Shown piece after piece: positions 56,496-64,000 of a DNA stretch of 64,000 bases (positions are counted from its first letter, which is position 1; each line of letters begins with the position of its first letter). Location: NCBI GenBank assembly GCA_951813065.1, contig CATOTH010000007.1, forward strand, positions 223,797 through 287,796. The letters are read 5' to 3'. The DNA is from an uncultured Bryobacterales bacterium. GTDB lineage: Bacteria; Acidobacteriota; Terriglobia; Bryobacterales; UBA6623. The translations under genes were made by a program, and so were the position numbers. Under the pieces are notes generated by a model, which saw only the letters and a program-made list of their open reading frames with translations, searched no databases and was not told the origin of the DNA.

Positions 56496-57968
56496 GTGAA
56501 GCATCTCATTGGCCTCATCCTGGCATTCGGATCACTGCTAGCTCCTGCGGCAGGTTCCGATTTGCCGAACTTCGTCGTGATTCTGGCCGACGACATGGGA
56601 TACGGCGACTTAGGGGTCCAAGGCCACCCCTACATCCGGACGCCCCGGATCGACCGGATGGCCTCGGAGGGTCTGCGCTTCACGGACTTCTATGCACAGC
56701 CGTTCTGCGGCCCGGCCAGGGCGGCGCTGTTGACGGGGACCTACCCTCCGCGCAACAGCCTGATGTTCAACCACATTCCCCGCGCCCGCACGGGCATTCA
56801 TCCCAATGAGATCACGATCGCGGAACTGCTCCGCGATCGCGGCTATGCCACGGCGATGCTGGGGAAATGGCACCTCGGCGACGCTCCGGAGTTCCTGCCA
56901 ACCCGGAACGGGTTCGGGTCCTATTTCGGCCTGCCGTACTCGAACGACATGTGGCCGTTTCACCCGAAGATCATCCGCCGCGAAGACGAAAGCGAGCGCA
57001 TGGAAGTCACGCGCGAGCGGACCGCCTACACGGGTTACGCGCAGTCGGACGAGACCTACCCGGTTGACTGGTTCCCGCCGCTGCCGCTCATTGAGAACGA
57101 AACGATCATCGAGCGCAACCCCAGACAGGAACTGCTGACCGAAGCCTACACCGACCGTGCCATCGACTTCATTCGCGACAACAGCGACCAGCCATTCTTC
57201 GTCTACGTCGCGCATGCGATGCCACACGTGCCGCTCTTCCCGGGCGAGGCTTTCCGCGACCGCTCAATACGGGGACTCTACGGCGATGTGATCGAGGAGA
57301 TCGACCATCAGGCGGGACGGATCCTGGATGCCCTGGCGGAACTCGGACTTGATGAGAAAACGCTCGTGATTTTCACCTCGGACAACGGTCCCTGGGCGGG
57401 CTACGGGATTGATTCGGGTTCGGCCGGCCTGCTGCGTGGCAGCAAGGGCACAGTCTTCGAGGGCGGTATTCGCGTACCGGCGATCTTCCGCTGGCCGAAA
57501 CGCATCCCGGCGGGGTCAGTGACTTCCGAAGTCGTTTCGATCATGGACATCTTCCCTACGCTGGCAACTCTTTCGGGTGGAGAGCCGCCGCGGGACCGCA
57601 CGGTGGACGGACGGGACCTCCGCCCGCTATGGGAAGACCCGGACAACGCGACCGGGCACGAAGCGCTGTATTTCTTCGAGGGTAGCTTCCGGTACAAAGC
57701 CGAAGACGGCCCGCCGGAAAACGATCCGCTGTTGAGAGCCGTTCGGTCCGGCCCCTGGAAACTGCATTTCCGGACTGAGCCGAGCGAGGATGACGAAGGT
57801 GTCGAAGTCTTGCCAGGAGAGCTGTACCACCTGCAGTGGGACCCGAGTGAGACCCGCGACGTGTCCGAGAAGCACGCCGACATCGTGAAACGGCTTACGC
57901 AGCAGGCCAAGTCATTTGGCAATGGCCTGCGCCGAGACTCCCGCCCCCTAGGCCGTCTGGCGGACTGA
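56496..57968 (+). CDS. Exported type I sulfatase
   Basis: A 490-residue arylsulfatase-family protein. I choose a GTG at 56496: GGAGG (56484-56488) lies seven bases upstream and the protein then opens directly with a signal peptide (KHLIGLILAFGSLLAPAAGS). Longer starts at 56469 or further up have no site. The formylglycine motif CxPxR is FCGPARAALLTG with Cys71. Metal ligands are in LADDMGYGD and FTSDNGPWAGYG, with HAMPHVP and GKWHLG as further active-site residues. It hydrolyses sulfate esters, probably of glycans. An active FGE is required for maturation and is not found in the window. It converges with the GH2 gene. Confidence 0.93.
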   Translation: MKHLIGLILAFGSLLAPAAGSDLPNFVVILADDMGYGDLGVQGHPYIRTPRIDRMASEGLRFTDFYAQPFCGPARAALLTGTYPPRNSLMFNHIPRARTGIHPNEITIAELLRDRGYATAMLGKWHLGDAPEFLPTRNGFGSYFGLPYSNDMWPFHPKIIRREDESERMEVTRERTAYTGYAQSDETYPVDWFPPLPLIENETIIERNPRQELLTEAYTDRAIDFIRDNSDQPFFVYVAHAMPHVPLFPGEAFRDRSIRGLYGDVIEEIDHQAGRILDALAELGLDEKTLVIFTSDNGPWAGYGIDSGSAGLLRGSKGTVFEGGIRVPAIFRWPKRIPAGSVTSEVVSIMDIFPTLATLSGGEPPRDRTVDGRDLRPLWEDPDNATGHEALYFFEGSFRYKAEDGPPENDPLLRAVRSGPWKLHFRTEPSEDDEGVEVLPGELYHLQWDPSETRDVSEKHADIVKRLTQQAKSFGNGLRRDSRPLGRLAD

Positions 57969-57989
57969 ATCGCACGGCAGTCCAAGAAG

Positions 57990-60290
57990 CTAATCGACGG
58001 TATAGATCCCGAAATCCAGCCCGCGCTGCGCCTCGGCATACTCGCCGGTCACCGCCAGGATGTTGCGCCCCTGCCGAAGCAGACCCACATGCGCGCTCAT
58101 GTCCATGTGCCGGTAGTGGCGTTGCCCGCCGAGCCGCAGACCCTCGAAGTCCAGGATCTCCTGACCGTTGAGATAGACCGCTCCGCTGTCGACCGCGTGG
58201 TATGCCTCGATCCAGAGATTGTCCGGGATAGTTTCAAGGTCGAAGGCTGCGCGAATCCAGATCGGCCCATTCTCCCAGACCGTGCCGGTAGGCAAATTCG
58301 GGTTGCTTCCGGACTGGAACGGTGCCGCGCCGACCAGCCACCCGTCGGCGCTATCCGAGTCGGTCCAGTCGATCTCGGGAGCGGACAGCCGGTGTTCCCA
58401 TTCCTGCGGGAGGTGCTCAGACGTGGGCAGCAGGACACCGGCCACCCCTTCGGAGGCGTAAATCCGGTCGTGGAGCGCATTGAGCCGGTCCTCGTCGAAC
58501 TTGACCAGTTCGCGGTCGTATGTCATCAGGCCGTTCACCTCGCCCTCGACGTCCGTGGTCTGCGTATAGATGGCAGCGGCCAAGCCCAGCGCCCGGGGTC
58601 CGACCAGGTTGCCAACGACCTCGCTGTACCTAGCGTTCAACTCCTCGCGGCTGAAATACGTCCGGTAGCCCCAGTTCCGCCTGTCCGTCCACCACAAATG
58701 GCCGTCGACGGGCCATCCGAGTCCGCCGAACTCACCCAGGAGCGTGGCCCGCTCCGAGGGAACGCGCTCCATTCCCGGCCCAGGGTACAAGTGCGCGTCG
58801 AATACATCGCCGACGCCCCGATCCGTCCAGCCGCTGGTCGCGTTGACCAATCGCGTTGGGTCCCGCTCGCGAATCATGTTATCGATCCGGGCAACGTCGT
58901 ATTGTCCCCATCCCTCGTTGAACGGGACCCACATCACAATCGATTGGAAGAAAGAGAAGCTATCAATCAGTTCAGCAAGTTCCGCCTCGAATTGGATGGC
59001 CGATTCGGCGGGGCGGTCCGCATCCGCCTCGTGCTCCGGGCGAACGAGAAGACTGCCGGAATTGCCTCTGCGCAGATTGCCGTTCGGCATGTCCTGCCAC
59101 ACGATCAGCCCCAAGCGGTCGCAGTGGTAGTACCATCGCGCCGGCTCGACCTTGACGTGCTTGCGAGCCGTGTTGAAGCCTAGCGCCTTCGTCACCTCGA
59201 TGTCGTATCGCAACGCCTCGTCGGTCGGTGCCGTGTACAGGCCGTCAGGCCACCAGCCCTGGTCCAGGGGCCCGAACATGAAGGTGGGCTCCCCGTTGAG
59301 CATCAACCTTGTGAAACCCCGTGAATCCTTGCCCAGAGCGATGTCGCGAATCGCGAAATAGCTGCCCACGCGATCCACGTCCTCGTCGCCCCTGGCCAGC
59401 AACACATCCAGGTCGTACAGGTTCGGCTCGTGCGGCGACCAAAGCTGCGGATCCTCAACGGCGAGAACCACCGACGTTCCGACACCGCCTTCAGCCTCAC
59501 CAACCAGCGAGCCCTCGCGGTAAGCGCCAAGACGGACTGTACAGCTCTCGCATTCGCCCCGTGGATTGACCTGAATCCGGACAGCGCCAGCCTCACGGTC
59601 CGGAACGACGGAGATCGACTCGATCGATTGCGCAGGAACAGGCTCGAGCCAGACAGTCTGCCAGATGCCGGTGACTGACGTGTACCAGATTCCGCCCGGA
59701 TCACTCACCTGCTTGCCGCGCGCCTGAGTCCAGGTGTCGGTCGGGTCCCAGACCGAGACCACAAGCTCATGCGTCGATCGGCCCCCGAGGAGATCGGTCA
59801 CATCGAAACTGAATGGCGTGTACCCGCCCTTGTGCTCGCCGGCTTTCTCGCCGTTGACGTAGACAGTAGCCTGCCAGTCTACGGCACCGAAATGCAGCAG
59901 TACCCGATCGCTGGCCCATTCCGGCGGAACTTCGAATGTTCGGCGGTACCAAAGGCGCTGTTCAGCGCCCGGCACCGTCCCGACGCCCGAGAGAGTCGAT
60001 TCGACCGGGAACGGCACCAGGATCTCGCCCCCGAACTCATCTGGCCGGGCCGCGTCCCTGGCAGCCAAAGCGTAGCCCCAGGAACCGTTGAGGTTCAGCC
60101 AGCGCCCGCGGACCATTTGCGGCCGGGGGTATTCGGGCAATGGCAGCCCTGGATCGAGGTCGGCCTGGAATCGGCTCACCATCGGGCCCTCGGCCTCCGG
60201 CTGCGCACATCCCAACGCTAGCGTCAGGGCCGCAAAAGCGACCGATGTGACCACAGTGCCGCCGAAGCTTAACGGTCTCGACATGGGCAT
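57990..60290 (-). CDS. GH2-family beta-glycosidase, exported
   Basis: A 766-residue glycoside hydrolase family 2 protein (beta-galactosidase/beta-glucuronidase/mannosidase group). A hydrophobic N terminus ends in LTLALGCAQ, a possible but imperfect lipobox. A sugar-binding jelly roll (GRWLNLNGSWGYAL; HKGGYTPFSFDVTDLL), an immunoglobulin-like domain and the TIM barrel follow. The acid/base Glu is in PFNEGWGQYD and the nucleophile Glu in LLGEFGGLGW. A further beta domain makes up the C terminus. It is convergent with the sulfatase 21 bases away, and the two could act on one sulfated glycan. Starts at 60290 and 60284 are equally likely. Confidence 0.9.
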   Translation of the reverse strand: MPMSRPLSFGGTVVTSVAFAALTLALGCAQPEAEGPMVSRFQADLDPGLPLPEYPRPQMVRGRWLNLNGSWGYALAARDAARPDEFGGEILVPFPVESTLSGVGTVPGAEQRLWYRRTFEVPPEWASDRVLLHFGAVDWQATVYVNGEKAGEHKGGYTPFSFDVTDLLGGRSTHELVVSVWDPTDTWTQARGKQVSDPGGIWYTSVTGIWQTVWLEPVPAQSIESISVVPDREAGAVRIQVNPRGECESCTVRLGAYREGSLVGEAEGGVGTSVVLAVEDPQLWSPHEPNLYDLDVLLARGDEDVDRVGSYFAIRDIALGKDSRGFTRLMLNGEPTFMFGPLDQGWWPDGLYTAPTDEALRYDIEVTKALGFNTARKHVKVEPARWYYHCDRLGLIVWQDMPNGNLRRGNSGSLLVRPEHEADADRPAESAIQFEAELAELIDSFSFFQSIVMWVPFNEGWGQYDVARIDNMIRERDPTRLVNATSGWTDRGVGDVFDAHLYPGPGMERVPSERATLLGEFGGLGWPVDGHLWWTDRRNWGYRTYFSREELNARYSEVVGNLVGPRALGLAAAIYTQTTDVEGEVNGLMTYDRELVKFDEDRLNALHDRIYASEGVAGVLLPTSEHLPQEWEHRLSAPEIDWTDSDSADGWLVGAAPFQSGSNPNLPTGTVWENGPIWIRAAFDLETIPDNLWIEAYHAVDSGAVYLNGQEILDFEGLRLGGQRHYRHMDMSAHVGLLRQGRNILAVTGEYAEAQRGLDFGIYTVD

Positions 60291-60394
60291 CAGGCTAGCA
60301 CAGCAGTCGGCCGTTCCCGCCCGTCTCGGACCGCCATTCCCGAGCCGCTCAAGGCCCTTGCTCCCAGCGTTTGGAGGTGGTCCTTGCGCAAGAT

Positions 60395-61003
60395 CTAGCT
60401 GCCACTCCGCAGATGGCGGTCCAGTTGCTCGGACAGTTGCTGGATGCCTTGGCGGGCGGCCGCGCTCATGCGCGAAACGACGGACCGCACTTCACTGAGC
60501 GGCACTTCCTCGGTGATTGATACGGTCGACGACCAGTCGACCATCTCCGTTCCCGCGTTCACCAATTCCAACGAGATCTCAAAGACCGCACGCACGGGGC
60601 CGCCGTAGTCAATTTCCTCAAGGCGACGAAGCTCCGGGCGCAAAACGAAGTCCGCCTTCGAGCGGCCGTCATACCGTACGACCGTAGCGAATGTGCCGCG
60701 CGCCAGCATCTCGCGGATTAGCGCAGAGGCAACGCTGTTTTCCGGATCTTCGGCCCATCGGTGATACTCGTAGAACCCCACCTCTTCCGGGGATTCGCGG
60801 TACACAATCCGGCCTTGGCCGATGACCTGGCCGACACCAACCGGCATCAGAACGGCGGTGTGTTCGAGACGCTCCGCGGCCGGCGGGGGAGCTGGCAGAT
60901 CAAGTGCGTAGTAGTGGGTCGCCGGCATCTTCCCGCCACACGCCAGGCAACCGGTAACGAACGCCACAGCGGTGACCCAATGGAGCCGGAAGGCGAAACT
61001 CAT
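60395..61003 (-). CDS. ABC-transport auxiliary lipoprotein (PqiC/DUF330-like)
   Basis: A 202-residue lipoprotein from the ATG at 61003, with lipobox VTGC (Cys19). After THYYALDLPAP, a typical beginning of the ABC_trans_aux/PqiC domain, comes VLMPVGVGQVIGQGRIVYRES and EYHRWAEDPENSVASAL. The C-terminal part is helical. PqiC-type proteins help MCE or ABC lipid transport systems at the outer membrane; none of those genes is nearby. Start is 25 bases from the divergent zinc-ribbon gene, so they share a promoter region. Confidence 0.82.
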   Translation of the reverse strand: MSFAFRLHWVTAVAFVTGCLACGGKMPATHYYALDLPAPPPAAERLEHTAVLMPVGVGQVIGQGRIVYRESPEEVGFYEYHRWAEDPENSVASALIREMLARGTFATVVRYDGRSKADFVLRPELRRLEEIDYGGPVRAVFEISLELVNAGTEMVDWSSTVSITEEVPLSEVRSVVSRMSAAARQGIQQLSEQLDRHLRSGS

Positions 61004-61027
61004 GGTAATCTGAGCCAGCACGTCATT

Positions 61028-61336
61028 ATGCCTGAATTGGCACTGTCCTGCTATCGTTGCGGTCACGCATTGCGCCTGATGGCCCGCGAGAAAGTCCAAC
61101 GCCGGGACACCTGCGTTGGTTGCGGAGCAGAACTACACTCGTGTGTCCACTGTCGCTTCTTCGACCCAGCCCGTAGCAACCAGTGCTCGGAGCCGCAAGC
61201 CGAATGGGTCAGTGACAAGGAAAACGCGAACTTCTGCGACTACTTCGAGCCCAGGACCTCCGTGAATCTGACGGCGCGTGGCGGCACGACCAAGCAGGCA
61301 AACGCCCGTGCTGCTTTCGACGACTTGTTCAAGTAA
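61028..61336 (+). CDS. Small cysteine-rich zinc-ribbon protein
   Basis: A 102-residue protein I can only describe. Three Cys pairs or near pairs lie in the first 50 residues: CYRCGHAL, CVGCGAELHSC and CVHCRFF, followed by QCSEP and FCDYF. This is a double zinc-ribbon or treble-clef pattern. The C terminus TKQANARAAFDDLFK is conserved-looking and ends in a Phe-Lys. The start at 61028 is tightly divergent from the lipoprotein and 46 bases before speA on the same strand, so co-transcription with speA is likely. Role unknown; RNA or protein binding is possible. Confidence 0.7.
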   Translation: MPELALSCYRCGHALRLMAREKVQRRDTCVGCGAELHSCVHCRFFDPARSNQCSEPQAEWVSDKENANFCDYFEPRTSVNLTARGGTTKQANARAAFDDLFK

Positions 61337-61382
61337 CTGGCGCCGAGATGCCCCGTGAAACAATGGGAATTCGGGTATCGGC

Positions 61383-63317
61383 ATGCCTGCAAACACCTCA
61401 ACCAGAGTCGGCGCGCCCGGCATCGAGTCCTGCATTGACGAGGTCTCCAAGGTCTACGGCATCGCGAACTGGGGATTTGGCTATTTCGGCATCAACAGCA
61501 AGGGCCACCTGACGGTGGCGCCGCATCGAATTCCGGGCCTCACGATCGACGTTTTCGACGTCGTTTGCGAGCAGGTCCGAAACCAGCAGGCGTTGCCGCT
61601 GCTCTTGCGCTTTCCGCAGATCTTGGACGAGCGTCTCGGCTCGCTGCACGAGGCCTTCGCGCTGGCGATCCAGGAATTCAACTACGGTGGCCGCCATATC
61701 GGAGCGTTTCCGATCAAGGTCAACCAGAAGGCCGAGGTCATCGAGCGCTTGGTGTATTCCGGCCAGCGCTACAACTACGGCTTGGAGGTCGGGAGCAAGG
61801 CCGAATTGGTCGCCGCCCTGGCGATGCCGCTGGCCGAGGGGGCCCTGATCACCTGCAACGGTCTCAAGGACGAGCTGTACCTGCGGCTCGCCATGCTCGC
61901 GGCGCAACTCGGACGCCAGGCTGTGATCGTCATCGAAGACCTTCAAGACCTGCGTATGGCACTGGAAATGGCCCAATCCCTTGGCGTCAAGCCACCGCTA
62001 GGCATCCGAGTCAAGTTGAACGCGCGCGGCAGTGGCAAGTGGGAGGACTCGGGAGGAGAGTTCGCCAAGTTCGGCATGGGCACAGTCGGCTTGGTGCAGG
62101 CACTGGCGCTCATCGAACAAGCCGGAGCTCATGACCAGCTCAAGATGCTGCATTTCCATATCGGCTCGCAAGTCAACGACATCCGCAGGGCCAAGTTCGC
62201 TTTCAAGGAGGCTGCCCGGGTCTACGCAAAGACCCGTCGTCTGGGCTTCGATATCGAGTACCTCAACGTAGGCGGCGGCCTCGGGGTGGACTACGACGGA
62301 TCGCGCACAGCCAGCGAGTTCTCGATGAATTACTCCGTCCAGGAGTTTGCCAACGACATTGTCTACGCGGTCGGCGAAGTGTGCTCCAGCGAGGAGGTGT
62401 CGCCGCCAACAATCGTGACGGAGCACGGTCGCGCGATGGTCGCCTACCACGCGATGCTCGTGGCGGACGTGCGCAAGGTGGTAAAGCCCGGGCTGGTTGG
62501 TGGCGGTGCCGTCGAAGCGATCGAATCCGATGCCGAGCCGGTGCTGGAACTGACCGGTCTGGCCAAGGGAATTAACGCGAAGAACTTCCGCGAGCGCTAC
62601 CATGACGCGGTCCAGCAGCGCAGCGACCTGAATTCGCTGTTCGAGCTCGGCTACCTCGGATTACGAGACAAGGCCAAGGGGGAATGGCTCTACTGGGAAA
62701 TCTGCGCCCAGGTCGCGCGCCATTCGCGGACGATGAAGCACCGGCCTCAGGAATTCGAGGATCTCGACCGCAGGATGGCATCGAAGTTCGTCTGCAACTT
62801 CTCAATGTTCCAATCCCTTCCGGATTTCTGGGCGTTCGACCAGCTTTTCCCGGTCCTGCCAATCCACAGGCTCAACGAACTGCCAACCGAAAGAGGCGTG
62901 CTGTGCGATATCACTTGCGACTCGGACGGCACGGTGGATCGCTTCGTGGATACAAAGCACTTCAAGGAATCCCTGGAATTGCACGAGTTGAGACCCGACG
63001 AGCCGTACTACCTCGGGTTCTTGCTGCTTGGCGCGTACCAGGAGACCCTTGGCGACATGCATAACCTGTTCGGCGTCGTGAATGAGCTCCATGTAGGGGT
63101 TGAGCCGGACGGTCGACTGACGATCGGCCAGCCGCTTCCCGGCGACCGGGTCCGGGATGTCCTGAGCGGTACCGGCCACGAACCGGAATCCCTGCGCAAG
63201 GCGATTGCACGGCGCTTGGCCGACCGCAAGGAGTCCGGGGTCATTGACGACGACGCAGAGCACGACGTCCTGGCGACTTGCTCACGCGTGCTCGACGACT
63301 ACACTTACTTGGTCTGA
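61383..63317 (+). CDS. speA: Biosynthetic arginine decarboxylase
   Basis: A 644-residue fold-type III PLP decarboxylase that makes agmatine from arginine, the first step of a polyamine route. The PLP Lys is in GAFPIKVNQKAEV, the His stacking on the cofactor in LHFHIGSQ, the phosphate-binding glycines in NVGGGLGVDYDG, and the C-terminal Cys-containing loop RGVLCDITCDSDG binds substrate across the dimer. Length and domain order match SpeA from many phyla. The protein begins MPANTSTRVGAPGIESCIDE and has no signal, so it is cytosolic. No speB is in the window. Confidence 0.95.
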   Translation: MPANTSTRVGAPGIESCIDEVSKVYGIANWGFGYFGINSKGHLTVAPHRIPGLTIDVFDVVCEQVRNQQALPLLLRFPQILDERLGSLHEAFALAIQEFNYGGRHIGAFPIKVNQKAEVIERLVYSGQRYNYGLEVGSKAELVAALAMPLAEGALITCNGLKDELYLRLAMLAAQLGRQAVIVIEDLQDLRMALEMAQSLGVKPPLGIRVKLNARGSGKWEDSGGEFAKFGMGTVGLVQALALIEQAGAHDQLKMLHFHIGSQVNDIRRAKFAFKEAARVYAKTRRLGFDIEYLNVGGGLGVDYDGSRTASEFSMNYSVQEFANDIVYAVGEVCSSEEVSPPTIVTEHGRAMVAYHAMLVADVRKVVKPGLVGGGAVEAIESDAEPVLELTGLAKGINAKNFRERYHDAVQQRSDLNSLFELGYLGLRDKAKGEWLYWEICAQVARHSRTMKHRPQEFEDLDRRMASKFVCNFSMFQSLPDFWAFDQLFPVLPIHRLNELPTERGVLCDITCDSDGTVDRFVDTKHFKESLELHELRPDEPYYLGFLLLGAYQETLGDMHNLFGVVNELHVGVEPDGRLTIGQPLPGDRVRDVLSGTGHEPESLRKAIARRLADRKESGVIDDDAEHDVLATCSRVLDDYTYLV

Positions 63318-63343
63318 GGCGAACTGCGCACGCTCGGGAACCG

Positions 63344-64000
63344 ATGCCGCAACAAGACGAACCCCCGCCAGTCACGGTACGTGAATTGCTCCTCGGACAT
63401 CCGGCGGACCAGACCGCGCTACGGTCCGCGACCGGTGCGAAGCTGACTTACGGCCAGCTCAGGGAGCAAGTCGATTCCACGCGAACGGCCCTGAGCAGTT
63501 GGGGAGTAGGACGGAGTGACGCCGTAGCCCTGGTCCTGGAGAACGGTCCCCACATGGCGGCCGCGTTCGCTGGCGTCGCTTCGGCCGCTGCCGCGGCACC
63601 GCTCCATCCCGGCTTGCACGAGCACGAATTCCGGGACAGTCTGGATAGTCTCCGCGCCAAGGCCCTGATCGTCGATTCCGGAGGCGAGTCAGCCGCCACG
63701 GCGGCCGCACGCGGGCTTGAGATCCCGATCCTGCAGATGGAACGCACAACGCCGGCGGGAGGCTTCCGCCTTCCGCGGGGGAGCGGGCCCAGTCCCGACC
63801 GGCCCGGGCCGGCTTCGAGTGACGACCCGGCCCTGCTCCTGCATACATCGGGCACAACTGCCCGACCGAAGCTCGTCCCACTAACCCACGCGAATCTGAC
63901 CGCCTCGGCTCGCAATATCGCCAGGACGCTGCAACTGGCGCCCGGGGACTCGTGCCTGAACGTCATGCCGCTGTTTCACATCCATGGACTCGTCGGGGCG
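63344..64000 (+). CDS. AMP-dependent acyl-CoA synthetase-like protein, N-terminal part
   Basis: The first 219 codons of an ANL-family (acyl-CoA synthetase/adenylating) enzyme, cut by the window end. The start ATG at 63344 gives MPQQDEPPPVTVRELLLGHP, then the region LTYGQLREQVDSTRTALS. The P-loop-like A3 motif is LLHTSGTTARPKLVPLTH and NVMPLFHIHG follows, both hallmark ANL segments. Similar N termini occur in oxalate- or fatty-acid-CoA ligases. Begins 26 bases after speA. Substrate not determinable from half the protein. Confidence 0.9.
   Translation, partial: MPQQDEPPPVTVRELLLGHPADQTALRSATGAKLTYGQLREQVDSTRTALSSWGVGRSDAVALVLENGPHMAAAFAGVASAAAAAPLHPGLHEHEFRDSLDSLRAKALIVDSGGESAATAAARGLEIPILQMERTTPAGGFRLPRGSGPSPDRPGPASSDDPALLLHTSGTTARPKLVPLTHANLTASARNIARTLQLAPGDSCLNVMPLFHIHGLVGA

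Noticed and set aside
58089..59183. 364-codon frame antisense to the GH2 gene
   Set aside because: Antisense shadow of a well-supported glycosidase.
1..64000. CRISPR arrays, insertion sequences, integrases, rRNA operons
   Set aside because: I looked for regularly spaced repeats, transposase or recombinase motifs and rRNA-like sequence and saw none.

Overview
The window is one dense, high-GC bacterial chromosome segment. Its gene content points to Acidobacteriota, probably a Solibacter/Bryobacter-like or related lineage. The markers are ADOP-type (MacB_PCD/FtsX) orphan permeases, a VWFA protein of the acidobacterial type, two Oar-like TonB-dependent receptors with an N-terminal carboxypeptidase-regulatory domain, a Ser/Thr kinase fused to a TolB-like propeller, a CRTAC1/ASPIC-UnbV FG-GAP protein and a DUF1549/DUF1553-DUF1501 cassette. 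Placement is by gene content only; no rRNA or clear tRNA was found.

Layout. 0-8.4 kb: housekeeping and mixed genes (3' end of uvrC, an ABC ATPase, trpG/pabA, a Tat-exported mannonate-dehydratase homologue, an orphan ABC-2 ATPase, a VWFA-CvpA pair, a methyltransferase, a PLP decarboxylase). 8.8-24.6 kb: an accessory stretch of secreted or envelope proteins, with a lipoprotein esterase, a kinase-propeller, an HEVSH metallopeptidase and two intact plus two decayed ADOP permeases. One intact ADOP heads an export operon (permease, fusion protein, ATPase) whose fusion protein is broken by two -1 shifts. 24.8-31.4 kb: TonB receptor, APC permease and a convergent CRTAC1 protein. 32-42.3 kb: an AAA/DUF4143 ATPase, a tightly coupled TPR/PfkB/GH4 operon, a cold-shock protein with a long leader, a secreted PIG-L deacetylase fusion and a DUF1080 protein. 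43-47.3 kb: a sugar-acid operon (transporter, GntR regulator, DHDPS-like aldolase/dehydratase, enolase-superfamily dehydratase). 47.4-55 kb: a four-gene operon of TonB receptor, DUF1549/1553, DUF1501 and a SUMF1-fold protein, behind a promoter set in nested inverted repeats. 55.5-64 kb: a VapBC-type toxin-antitoxin pair with its operator, a type I sulfatase, a GH2 glycosidase, an auxiliary lipoprotein, a zinc-ribbon protein, speA and the 5' part of an acyl-CoA synthetase-like gene.

How it fits together. The theme is capture and breakdown of external glycans and sugar acids: outer-membrane receptors import, sulfatase, GH2, GH4, PIG-L and DUF1080 proteins process, and the MFS, enolase-superfamily, DHDPS and mannonate-dehydratase proteins feed sugar acids into central metabolism. 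The least understood assembly is the 47.4-55 kb TonB/DUF1549/DUF1501/SUMF1 operon, my best candidate for an undescribed system. Between these modules lie several spacers of 300-1000 bases in which I find no credible gene; two of the accessory ones carry permease debris.
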